Assembly (NCBI GenBank): GCA_007131525.1
Contig: SLQK01000080.1
Span: forward strand, 1 to 13,394
Reading direction: 5' to 3'
DNA: 13,394 bases
DNA from: Nitriliruptoraceae bacterium
GTDB taxonomy: Bacteria; Actinomycetota; Nitriliruptoria; Nitriliruptorales; Nitriliruptoraceae
The notes beneath the pieces were generated by a model. The model was not told the DNA's origin, searched no databases, and worked only from the letters and a program-made list of their open reading frames with translations. Each line of letters begins with the position of its first letter. The first letter of the stretch is position 1. The position numbers were made by a program, and so were the translations under genes. Below are positions 1 to 7,709 of this stretch, piece by piece.

Positions 1-663
1 CCCTTCAAGCTCTACCGCGACGAACCCCGCCGCGCCCGGATCAGCGCCCGGCTGACCCCGGGGCCGGACGGGACCCTGGTCGCGTCCTGCACCCTGATCG
101 GCCGTCGGACCCTGGCCAACGGGACCGAGCAGGTCACCGAGCACGCCAGCGGCCGCGTGATCCTGGCCGGCGACGCCCCCGAGGTGCCGACAGCCGAGCC
201 ACCGGCGACCGACGTGGACGCGACCGTGGAGGCGGAGGCGATCTACCGCATCTACTTCCACGGACCCACCTACCAGGTGCTCCAGGCGGCGTGGGCCGCC
301 GACGGGACCGCGGTCGGTGCGCTGGCGAGCGAGCTGCCCGTCAACCACCGGCCCGAGGACGCCCCGACGGCCACGGCCCCGCGCCTGCTGGAGCTGTGCT
401 TCCAGATCGCCGGGGTGCACGAGCTCGGGACCTCGCACCGCATGGCCCTGCCCGCCAGGATCGCGCGGCTGGAACTGTTCGGCCCGCTGGGTGACGACGA
501 GCCCTGCTGGGCGGTGGCGGTGCCCAACGACGAGGGTGCCGACGCCGAGGTGGTGGACGCGGACGGCCGCGTGCGCCTCAAGCTGACCGGCTACGGGACC
601 ACCGTGCTGCCGGACGGTCCCGACGAGGAGCTGCTGGCACCGCTCAGTGCCGCCATGCGATGA
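1..663 (+). CDS. Large type I PKS/FAS-like synthase, C-terminal fragment with dehydratase-like hot-dog domain
   Basis: The frame is open from base 1 to a TGA at 661-663. These are the last 220 residues of a gene that starts outside the window. Visible residues 81-89 (ending FHGP) match the conserved GP-containing start of the second hot-dog in polyketide synthase dehydratase (PS-DH) domains. Residues 127-135 (PRLLELCFQ) align with the PALLDAALQ-type helix of that hot-dog. In an ordinary PKS dehydratase this helix carries the catalytic Asp and is preceded by HP. Here the Asp position is Glu131 and the His is absent. No carrier or thioesterase domain follows, so the protein ends with this fold. 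It would dehydrate or bind a beta-hydroxyacyl intermediate on a multidomain fatty acid or polyketide synthase. The next gene starts about 15 bases downstream, so the two are probably one operon. The family call is firm at fold level; whether the domain is active, and the synthase product, are unknown. Confidence 0.72.
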   Translation, partial: PFKLYRDEPRRARISARLTPGPDGTLVASCTLIGRRTLANGTEQVTEHASGRVILAGDAPEVPTAEPPATDVDATVEAEAIYRIYFHGPTYQVLQAAWAADGTAVGALASELPVNHRPEDAPTATAPRLLELCFQIAGVHELGTSHRMALPARIARLELFGPLGDDEPCWAVAVPNDEGADAEVVDADGRVRLKLTGYGTTVLPDGPDEELLAPLSAAMR

Positions 664-677
664 CGAAGGGGAGCGCG

Positions 678-3600
678 ATGGACCGGGAGCACACCACGAG
701 CGGCCCGCTGACCCGGCTGGCCATCATCACCTGGGGTGCTCCCGCCGCCCGGCAGATCCGGGCGGCCCGCGAGCACGCGCGTGAGCACGGTCGCGCGCTC
801 CGGCTGGTCGCGATCCACGCCGACGCCGAGCGCGACGCGCTGTTCGTCAGGGTGGCCGACGAGGCCGTCGCCCTCGGCGACGGCGGGCTAGCCGTCGGCA
901 AGGACCGCTCGCTGAGCGCGGCGACCTTCGACCTCGGCCTGCTCGAACGGGCGCTGGTCCGCAGCCAGGTGGATGCGGCCTGGGTGGGGTGGGGGCCGCT
1001 GGCGCAGGACCCGGACTTCGCCGAGCTGTGCGACGCGCTCGGGGTGCACACGGTCGGGCCCAGCGCCGAGGTGCTCCGGCGGCTCGCCGATCCCGACGCG
1101 CTCGCCGACCTGGCCGCCGAGGCCGGTGTCCCGGTGGCCGAGCCGACCAAGGACCGGGGCTTCGTCCGGCGCCACCTCGATGTCCTGGCCGTCGCTGACG
1201 ACCGGGGGACCGCGTGGGCGGTCGACGTGCACGACGGGACGCTGCAGCGGCGCACGGAGAAGGTGCTGGTCGAGTCGGCCACCGACGCCCGGGCCGGCAC
1301 CGACCTCACCGCGCTCAGGGCCACCGCCGAGCGCCTGCTCACCCTCGCCGGGTTCGCCGGTGCCGGCACGGTGACCTTCGTCCGGCCCGACCAGCGCCGA
1401 CAGGCGGCCCTGCTGCGCATCAGCGTCGGGGTGCCGCTCGGGCACGGCATCACCGAGATGACCACCGGGCTCGACCTCGCCAAGCTGCAGCTCCATCTCG
1501 CCGAAGGGGGCCGCCTGGAGGGCACCCCACCCCAGCCGCGCGGGCACGCCATCTCGGTCCGCCTCAACGCCGAGGATGCCGAGGCGGCGCTCAGCCCCGC
1601 TCCGGGCAGGATCGAGCTGCTGCAGCTGCCCTCCGGGCCCGGGATCCGTCTCGACACCGGCATCACCGAGGGTGACGACCTCGCCGTCCACGCCGACCCG
1701 ACGATCGCCGAGGTGGTCGGGTGGGGGCGGGACCGGGAGGAGGCGCGGGTCCGGCTGCGGCTGGCCCTGACCAACCTCTCGATCGCCATGGACGGCGGGA
1801 CCACCAACAAGGGGTTCCTGCTGGACCTGCTGGAGCGCGGTGAGCTGCTCACCGGCAGCTACGACACCGGGTGGATCGACCGGGTCGCCCTCGCCGGCGA
1901 TCTCGGGGGCGCGCAGCATGCGGATCTCGCGCTGCTGGTGGCGGCGGTGGATGCGGCCGACACCGAGGAGCGGTTCGCCCAGGCCCAGCTGTTCTCCTCC
2001 GCGGCCCGGGGCCGACCCAGGGTCCCGAGCGGGTCGGGACGCACCATCGAGCTCGTCCACGGCGGCCACGACTACGCGATCGAGGTGCTGCGGACCGGTC
2101 GGCGGCAGTACCAGCTCAGCACCGACGGTGCCACCGCCTCCCTGACGGTCAACCGCCTCGGTCCCTTCCAGAGCCGTGTCGAGCTCGGCTCCCGCTCGGT
2201 GTCGGTGGTCTCCACCGTCCACGGCGGTGACCACCTCGTCGAGGTGGACGGCGTGCCCCACCGGCTGCGGCGACGCGACGGCGGGGTCGTGCGCGCTCCC
2301 AGCCCCGGCGTGGTGGTCAGCGTCCCCGTCGACGCCGGCGACGAGGTCCGCGCCGGCGATCCGGTGGCGGTGCTGGAGAGCATGAAGATGGAGCGGGCGG
2401 TCACCGCCCCCTTCGACGGCCGGGTGCGGCACGTCCTGTCCGGCACCAACGTGCAGGTCGACGCCGGTGCCCCGCTGGTCGAGCTCGACCCGGTCACCAA
2501 GCGCGGGCGCCGCCTCGGCCAGCGCCAGCCGGTGGTCCTCCCACGTGTGTCGGTGCCCGATCTCGCCGAGCCACAGCCCGACGATCCGATCCGGCGCCGG
2601 GTCGGGGAGCTCGCCCAGCTGCGTCGGTTCGTGCAGGGGTTCGAGCTGTCGCCGGCCCGGGCCCGTGACCTCGCTGGGCGCACCGGCGACGGTGACGCCG
2701 CCTCCGGTGCGGTGCTCGAGGCCGAGATCGCGGTGCTCGCGTCCTTCGCCGATCTCCGGGCCCTGTTCCGCAGCCACCGGGACGCCGACGAGCTCGTCGA
2801 CGACCCCCTGCTGGTCCGCAGCCCCGAGGAGCACCTGCACGCCTACATGCGCACGATCGACGCCGGTGGTGAAGGGCTGCCCGGTCGCTTCCTCACCGAC
2901 CTCGATCGGGCCCTGCGCTGGTACGGGGTGGAGGATCGCGAGCGCACCCCGGACCTCGAGGCGGCGCTGTACTGGATCTTCCGGGCCCAGCAGCAGGTGG
3001 CCGATCACGTCCCCGTTGTGGTCGCCCTGCTGCAGCGGTGGTTCGACCAGGGTCTGGCGGCCGCCGGCAACCTCGCCGAGGAGGCGCACGCGGTGCTGGA
3101 CCGGATGGTGGTCGCCACCGTCCGCACCCAGCCCCAGGTCGCCGACCTCGCCCGTGAGGTCCGCTACCGCTCCTTCGAGGCGGTCGCCGTCCACGACGCG
3201 GAGCTCGAGGACCAGCGCAGCATGGCGCGGCATCTACGGGCGCTGGAGCGCACGGACCTCCACCCGGCGGCCCGGACCCGCCACCTCGAGGCGATGCTCA
3301 CCCACCCGACGCCCCTGGCGCCGATGCTGCTGGCGCGGTTGGCCGAGGACCCCGACGAGATCGGTGAGCTGATCCTGGATGTGCTCACCCGTCGCTACTA
3401 CCGCCTCGGTGCGGACGTGCCGCTGACGGTCCACGCCGACGGGCGCATCGTCCACGGCGTGCTCGAGGAGGGCGACCGGTCCGTCCACACGGTCGTCGGC
3501 TGGGCGCCGCTGGACGAGCTCTCCGGGCTGGTCGAGGCGGCCCTCACGCTCCGGGCGTCCCACCCTGAGGCGCAGGTGGTGCGGCTCGATGTGAACACCT

Positions 3601-6086
3601 GGGCCGATGAGCTGCCACCCGACGACGACGCTCTGGCGGAGGTCATCGGCGCGGCGTTCGCACCGCTGGCCGAGCTCGACGGTCTCGAGCACGCCACCGC
3701 TGCCGTGGTGCGGCGCGGCGCCTCGGCCCACACCGCGCAGCTGCGTCACGTCACCTTCCGTCCGGCCGAGGGTGGCGGGCTGGAGGAGGACCGTTCGCTG
3801 CGCGGTCTGCAGCCCATCATCGCCCGGCGGCTGGAGCTGTGGCGCTACGAGCACTTCGACCTCACCCGGCTGCCCGCCGGGCCGGGCGTCCAGCTCTACC
3901 ACGCCGTGGCGCGCTCCAGCCCCTCGGACGTGCGGCTGTTCGCGATCGCCGAGGTCCGCACCCTCACGCCGGTGCTGGATGGGCGCGGCAAGGTGCAGCG
4001 GTTCCTGGAGTTCGACTGGGCCGCCACGCGCGTCTTCGAGGCGATGCGCAGCGCCCTGGCCACGATGCCGGCCCGCTCGCAACCGGTGTGGAACCGGGTC
4101 ACCCTCCACGTGTGGCCGGAGCTGGATCTCGACCTCGATGAGGTCACCCACATGGCTGACGCCCTGGCGCCCAGCGCCGCCGGGTTGGGACTGGAGCGGG
4201 TCGACGTCGGCTGCCGTCGTCGCGACCCCGCCACCGGGGAGGTCCGACCGCGGCTGCTGCGGCTGACGCGGTCGGCGGACGCCGGGTTCACGATCGCCGA
4301 GACCGATCCGCCACCGACGCCCCTCCAGCCCCTGGACGAGTACGGGCAGAAGGTCGTGCGGTGCCGTCGGCGCGGCACCCCCTACCCCTACGAGCTGGTC
4401 CAGCTGCTGTCGGCCCGCGGTGCCGGCGGGCTCGCCGAGATCACCGGTGGCTCCTTCGTCGAGCATGAGCTCGAGGAGGGGCGCCTGGTCCCGGTTGAAC
4501 GTCCCCCCGGGCAGAACCCCTCGGGCATCGTGGTCGGGCTGGTGACCAACACCTCGCAGCGGCATCCGGAAGGGATGACGCGGGTGGTGCTGCTCGGCGA
4601 CCCCACCAAGGCGCTCGGCGCCATCACCGAGGCGGAGTGCGACCGCATCATGGCCGGGCTCGACCTCGCCGAGGAGCGCTCCATCCCGGTGGAGTGGTTC
4701 GCCCTGTCCGCCGGCGCCCGGATCGCCCTGGACTCCGGCACCGAGAACATGGACGGGGTGGCCGCGGTGCTGCGCCGCCTGATCGAGTTCACGCAAGGAG
4801 GCGGTGAGGTCAACGTCGTCGTCACCGGGATCAACGTCGGCGCGCAGCCCTACTGGAACGCCGAGGCCACGATGCTGATGCACACCAAGGGCATCCTGGT
4901 CATGACCCCGGACTCGGCGATGGTGCTCACCGGCAAGCAGGCCCTGGACTTCTCCGGTGGGGTGTCGGCCGAGGACAACTTCGGGATCGGCGGCTACGAG
5001 CGGGTCATGGGCCCGAACGGGCAGGCCCAGTACTGGGCGCCCGACCTCGTCGGTGCTTTCAAGGTGCTGCTGTCCCACTACGAGCAGACCTACATCGCCG
5101 AGGGTGAACGGTTCCCGAGGCGGGCGGTCACCAAGGACCCGGCGGACCGGGACGTGCGGCGCACGCCGCACTACCTGCCCGGCAGCCCCCTGACCAGCGT
5201 CGGGGCCATCTTCGATGACGACGCCAACCCCGGACGCAAGCAGCCCTTCGACATCCGCACCGTGATGCGGGCGGTCGTGGACGTCGACCACCCGCCGATG
5301 GAGCGGTGGCGGGACCTGGCCGACGGTGACACGGCGGTGGTCTGGGACGCCCACCTCGGTGGTATCCCGGTCTGCACGATCGGCCTGGAGGCGCACGCGA
5401 TCCCGCGGCGCGGGATCGTGCCGGCCGATGGTCCCGACGGCTGGACCTCGGGCACGCTGTTCCCGATGTCGTCGTGGAAGGTCGCGAGGGCGGTGAACGC
5501 CGCCTCCGGGTGCCGACCGCTGCTGGTGCTCGCCAACCTGTCCGGCTTCGACGGCTCCCCGGAGTCGATGCGCAAGCGGCAGCTGGAGTTCGGCGCGGAG
5601 ATCGGCCGTGCAGCGGTGAACTTCGAGGGCCCGATCGTGTTCTGCGTGGTCAGCCGCTACCACGGCGGCGCGTTCGTGGTGTTCAGCCAGCGACTGAACG
5701 AGAACCTGATCACCCTGGCGGTCGAGGGCTCCCATGCCTCGGTCATCGGGGGTGCACCGGCTGCGGCGGTGGTCTTCGCCGGACAGCTCGCCAAGCGCAC
5801 CGCCAGCGACGAGCGGGTGGTGGAGCTGACGGCCGCGGCCGAGGCGGCCAGCGGCGCGGACCGCGCCCACCTGCGGACCCAGCTCGACGAGCTGACCGCC
5901 GAGGTGCGGTCGGAGAAGCTCGGCGAGCTGGCCGCGGAGTTCGACGCGATCCACTCCGTCGAGCGGGCCCGCGACATGGGCTCGGTCACCGAGATCATCC
6001 CGGCCGCCAGGCTCCGACCGGAGCTGATCGCGGCGGTGGAGCGCGGGATGCAGCGCGAGCTCGACCGGGTCGGGCTGGCGCGGTGA
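678..6086 (+). CDS. Fused biotin-dependent acyl-CoA carboxylase-type protein with degenerate biotin carboxylase domain
   Basis: This 1802-residue protein has the order of single-chain acyl-CoA carboxylases: biotin carboxylase-like (about 12-405), biotin carrier (about 535-605, ESMKM, biotinyl Lys570), central region (about 610-1210) and carboxyltransferase (about 1215-1790). The carboxyltransferase keeps the RGAGGLAEITGG and GINVGAQPYWNAEA segments and a C-terminal crotonase-fold half (LANLSGFDGSPESMRKRQ, RYHGGAFVVFSQ). The carboxylase half is crippled. After AGVPVAEP (149-156) it jumps directly to RRHLDVLAV (164-172), so the roughly 90-residue glycine-rich ATP-grasp B subdomain is missing. 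Mg-ATP and bicarbonate residues are replaced: equivalents of E. coli AccC E276, E288, N290, R292, Q294 and E296 are T233, R247, S249, G251, P253 and G255. H209, Q233, K238 and R338 equivalents survive. The start at 678 has an upstream GAAGGGGAG; an earlier in-frame ATG at 660 overlaps the previous stop but lacks a ribosome site. It probably handles carboxyl-biotin for the adjacent synthase; how biotin is charged is unknown. Confidence 0.85.
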   Translation: MDREHTTSGPLTRLAIITWGAPAARQIRAAREHAREHGRALRLVAIHADAERDALFVRVADEAVALGDGGLAVGKDRSLSAATFDLGLLERALVRSQVDAAWVGWGPLAQDPDFAELCDALGVHTVGPSAEVLRRLADPDALADLAAEAGVPVAEPTKDRGFVRRHLDVLAVADDRGTAWAVDVHDGTLQRRTEKVLVESATDARAGTDLTALRATAERLLTLAGFAGAGTVTFVRPDQRRQAALLRISVGVPLGHGITEMTTGLDLAKLQLHLAEGGRLEGTPPQPRGHAISVRLNAEDAEAALSPAPGRIELLQLPSGPGIRLDTGITEGDDLAVHADPTIAEVVGWGRDREEARVRLRLALTNLSIAMDGGTTNKGFLLDLLERGELLTGSYDTGWIDRVALAGDLGGAQHADLALLVAAVDAADTEERFAQAQLFSSAARGRPRVPSGSGRTIELVHGGHDYAIEVLRTGRRQYQLSTDGATASLTVNRLGPFQSRVELGSRSVSVVSTVHGGDHLVEVDGVPHRLRRRDGGVVRAPSPGVVVSVPVDAGDEVRAGDPVAVLESMKMERAVTAPFDGRVRHVLSGTNVQVDAGAPLVELDPVTKRGRRLGQRQPVVLPRVSVPDLAEPQPDDPIRRRVGELAQLRRFVQGFELSPARARDLAGRTGDGDAASGAVLEAEIAVLASFADLRALFRSHRDADELVDDPLLVRSPEEHLHAYMRTIDAGGEGLPGRFLTDLDRALRWYGVEDRERTPDLEAALYWIFRAQQQVADHVPVVVALLQRWFDQGLAAAGNLAEEAHAVLDRMVVATVRTQPQVADLAREVRYRSFEAVAVHDAELEDQRSMARHLRALERTDLHPAARTRHLEAMLTHPTPLAPMLLARLAEDPDEIGELILDVLTRRYYRLGADVPLTVHADGRIVHGVLEEGDRSVHTVVGWAPLDELSGLVEAALTLRASHPEAQVVRLDVNTWADELPPDDDALAEVIGAAFAPLAELDGLEHATAAVVRRGASAHTAQLRHVTFRPAEGGGLEEDRSLRGLQPIIARRLELWRYEHFDLTRLPAGPGVQLYHAVARSSPSDVRLFAIAEVRTLTPVLDGRGKVQRFLEFDWAATRVFEAMRSALATMPARSQPVWNRVTLHVWPELDLDLDEVTHMADALAPSAAGLGLERVDVGCRRRDPATGEVRPRLLRLTRSADAGFTIAETDPPPTPLQPLDEYGQKVVRCRRRGTPYPYELVQLLSARGAGGLAEITGGSFVEHELEEGRLVPVERPPGQNPSGIVVGLVTNTSQRHPEGMTRVVLLGDPTKALGAITEAECDRIMAGLDLAEERSIPVEWFALSAGARIALDSGTENMDGVAAVLRRLIEFTQGGGEVNVVVTGINVGAQPYWNAEATMLMHTKGILVMTPDSAMVLTGKQALDFSGGVSAEDNFGIGGYERVMGPNGQAQYWAPDLVGAFKVLLSHYEQTYIAEGERFPRRAVTKDPADRDVRRTPHYLPGSPLTSVGAIFDDDANPGRKQPFDIRTVMRAVVDVDHPPMERWRDLADGDTAVVWDAHLGGIPVCTIGLEAHAIPRRGIVPADGPDGWTSGTLFPMSSWKVARAVNAASGCRPLLVLANLSGFDGSPESMRKRQLEFGAEIGRAAVNFEGPIVFCVVSRYHGGAFVVFSQRLNENLITLAVEGSHASVIGGAPAAAVVFAGQLAKRTASDERVVELTAAAEAASGADRAHLRTQLDELTAEVRSEKLGELAAEFDAIHSVERARDMGSVTEIIPAARLRPELIAAVERGMQRELDRVGLAR

Positions 6087-6099
6087 TCCCGCGCGCGGA

Positions 6100-7026
6100 C
6101 TAGTCGGCTGACGCCGGGCGGTCGGGGTCCAGCCCGACCGCCCCGGGTGTCCCGGCGGTCTCCGCCTCCAGGGCGGCGATGCGCGCGAGCGTGGCCTCGT
6201 TCCGGACGCGCCGAGCCGCGGTGTCCTCGGCCTCCTTGGCGGCAGCCCACCGGAGGAACAGGGTGGCGATGATGGCCCACAGGACGAGGCCACCGCCGAT
6301 GTTCATCATGACCCCGGCGGCCTGCTGGTCAGCGGTCGGGTCGAACCCCAGCCACAGCGGCGGGGCCAGCTCGTACAGCCCGTACAGCGGCAGGGGCGAG
6401 AAGGTCAGGAAGGCGGCCGGCACGAACATCAGCACCGAGGAGGCGAACAGGTAGAAGGCTCGCAGCGGCTCCTCGATCGCGTTGCCCGCGGGCACCTTCT
6501 GCATCGCCGGCCACCACCAGATCAGGGCGGCACCGAGGTGCAGGACATCCACGCCGAAGGAGCCGAGCTGGGTGACCTTCAAGGTGTCGACGGTGATGGG
6601 GAGGTGGGTGCCGAACAGGACCGCGTTGAACAGCAGCAGGGCGATCGGCCAGGTGGTCACCGCCGCGAGGACCCGACGTCGGCGGGAGCCGTCGGGGAAC
6701 CATCGCACCACCAGCCAGTCGGGCAGGCCGGCCAGCAGCAGGGGTGCCGCGACGAAGGTGTAGACGATGTAGCGGGCGATCCCCACCGTGGCGAGGTAGC
6801 CGACCCCGAGCTGGCCGATCGGCCACTCCGAGACCAGGAACAGCGCCAGCACCCCAAGGACCCACCGTCGCAGCAACCGGGGGTCGACCTGTCGTCCCGC
6901 CCGTCGGTGGGCGAGCAGGTAGCCGCCGATGAAGGTCGCTGCGACCACCCAGACCCCGATGAACGGGGTGTAGCGCCAGGTCCAGATCTGGCCCGGCGTG
7001 GACGAGCACCACCAGGCGACGGTCAC
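6100..7026 (-). CDS. ctaG: CtaG-type cytochrome c oxidase assembly factor (caa3_CtaG family)
   Basis: This is a polytopic membrane protein of 308 residues with about seven hydrophobic helices. It begins near TPGQIWTWRYTPF and includes the SEWPIGQLG, FGTHLPITVD and HLGAALIWWWPAM segments, all typical of the caa3_CtaG family of Gram-positive bacteria. The family is needed to assemble the copper-containing haem-copper oxidase and is thought to act in inserting the Cu-B site. The last 55 or so residues are a charged Ala/Glu/Arg-rich, probably cytoplasmic tail with coiled-coil character. The GTG at 7026 is preferred because GGAGG at 7038-7034 sits seven bases upstream and the GTGA overlaps the Sco stop codon. 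An in-frame GTG at 7032 would overlap the ribosome site. It is the last gene of a copper-chaperone, Sco, CtaG operon, which supports its role. It converges on the carboxylase-type gene with a 13-base gap. Confidence 0.9.
   Translation of the reverse strand: MTVAWWCSSTPGQIWTWRYTPFIGVWVVAATFIGGYLLAHRRAGRQVDPRLLRRWVLGVLALFLVSEWPIGQLGVGYLATVGIARYIVYTFVAAPLLLAGLPDWLVVRWFPDGSRRRRVLAAVTTWPIALLLFNAVLFGTHLPITVDTLKVTQLGSFGVDVLHLGAALIWWWPAMQKVPAGNAIEEPLRAFYLFASSVLMFVPAAFLTFSPLPLYGLYELAPPLWLGFDPTADQQAAGVMMNIGGGLVLWAIIATLFLRWAAAKEAEDTAARRVRNEATLARIAALEAETAGTPGAVGLDPDRPASAD
6116..6143. terminator. Candidate convergent-gene hairpin inside the 3' end of ctaG
   Basis: GGGCGGTCGGG (6116-6126) and CCCGACCGCCC (6133-6143) form a perfect 11-bp stem with a six-base loop. 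It starts 30 bases after the stop of the carboxylase-type gene and lies within the last codons of ctaG on the other strand. It could end the plus-strand transcript. No T-tract follows on either strand, and the coding constraint of ctaG may be part of the reason for the sequence. Confidence 0.4.
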
Positions 7027-7697
7027 GACCACTCCTCCACGATCCGGGGGAGGTCGGAGATCCAGTCCGAGCGGCGTGCCCCGAAGGGCCAGGTGCGCAG
7101 CGCCTGGCCGTCGGCGTCGAAGCCGATCACCTGGGCGGGGTGGCCGATGAGATCGCCCTCCCCGCGCGGATCCGGTCCCTCCACGATGGGACCAGGCAGG
7201 TCCAGCTGCGCCAACGCGTCCTCCACCACGGCCAGGTCGCCGTGCAGGCCGACCATGTGGCGCGAGAAGTTGGCCAGGTAGTCGTCGATCCGCTCCGGGG
7301 TGTCACGGTCGGGGTCGACGGAGACGAACACCACGTCGAGGTCGTCGAAGGAGACGCCAGCGGTCCCCATGGCCGACGCGATGGCGGCGAGGTGGATCGG
7401 GCAGATGTCGGGGCAGCTGGTGTAGCCGAAGAACAGCAGCGTCGGCGTCCCCGCGAAGGCCTCGTGCAGCGCGACCTCAGCTCCCTCGGTGTCCAGGAGC
7501 GTGGCCTCGGGCATCGACCGCTCCCGCTCGAGCGGGATCCCTCGCCAGCCGTCGGGGCCGGGCTCGAGCCCCTGGGCTGCGATGGCCGTCGCGCTGGCCG
7601 GGCCGCAGGCCGCGGCCAGCAGGCCGGCGACCAGCAGGAGCGCGAGGGTGCGCACCCGGGGCGGGCGGGAGGATCGGGCAGAGCGTGGGGAGGACAC
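7023..7697 (-). CDS. sco1: Sco1/SenC-family copper-binding thioredoxin-fold lipoprotein
   Basis: This 224-residue exported protein has a twin basic n-region, a hydrophobic stretch and a lipobox (LLAAAC, acylated Cys31). The Sco/SenC thioredoxin fold then follows, with the copper-binding GYTSCPDICP motif (Cys95, Cys99) and the third ligand His186 in GHPAQVIGFD. FVSVDPDRDTPE (124-135) is another family hallmark. Sco proteins reduce and load the binuclear Cu-A site of cytochrome c oxidase subunit II outside the cytoplasmic membrane. The GTG start at 7697 has AGGAG at 7710-7706, eight bases upstream and overlapping the stop of the copper chaperone gene. Its own stop overlaps the ctaG start, so the three genes are transcribed together and coupled in translation. 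All expected metal ligands are present, so it should be functional. Confidence 0.93.
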   Translation of the reverse strand: MSSPRSARSSRPPRVRTLALLLVAGLLAAACGPASATAIAAQGLEPGPDGWRGIPLERERSMPEATLLDTEGAEVALHEAFAGTPTLLFFGYTSCPDICPIHLAAIASAMGTAGVSFDDLDVVFVSVDPDRDTPERIDDYLANFSRHMVGLHGDLAVVEDALAQLDLPGPIVEGPDPRGEGDLIGHPAQVIGFDADGQALRTWPFGARRSDWISDLPRIVEEWS

Positions 7698-7709
7698 GGG
7701 GCGTGCTCC

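Noticed and set aside
660..677. Upstream ATG start for the carboxylase-type gene, overlapping the previous stop as ATGA
   Set aside because: Possible by translational coupling, but there is no ribosome site before it, whereas the ATG at 678 has GAAGGGGAG just upstream. The six extra residues do not affect any domain.
1138..1170. Assembly or sequencing deletion as the cause of the missing ATP-grasp segment
   Set aside because: The deletion would have to be in frame, and the active-site residues far from the junction (247-255) are also replaced, which an artefact would not explain.
3234..6293. A 1019-codon minus-strand frame opposite the carboxylase-type gene (and a 781-codon one at 888-3233)
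   Set aside because: Same shadow effect; the translated composition is Gly/Arg/His/Val-rich without motifs, while the plus-strand frame has clear conserved domains.
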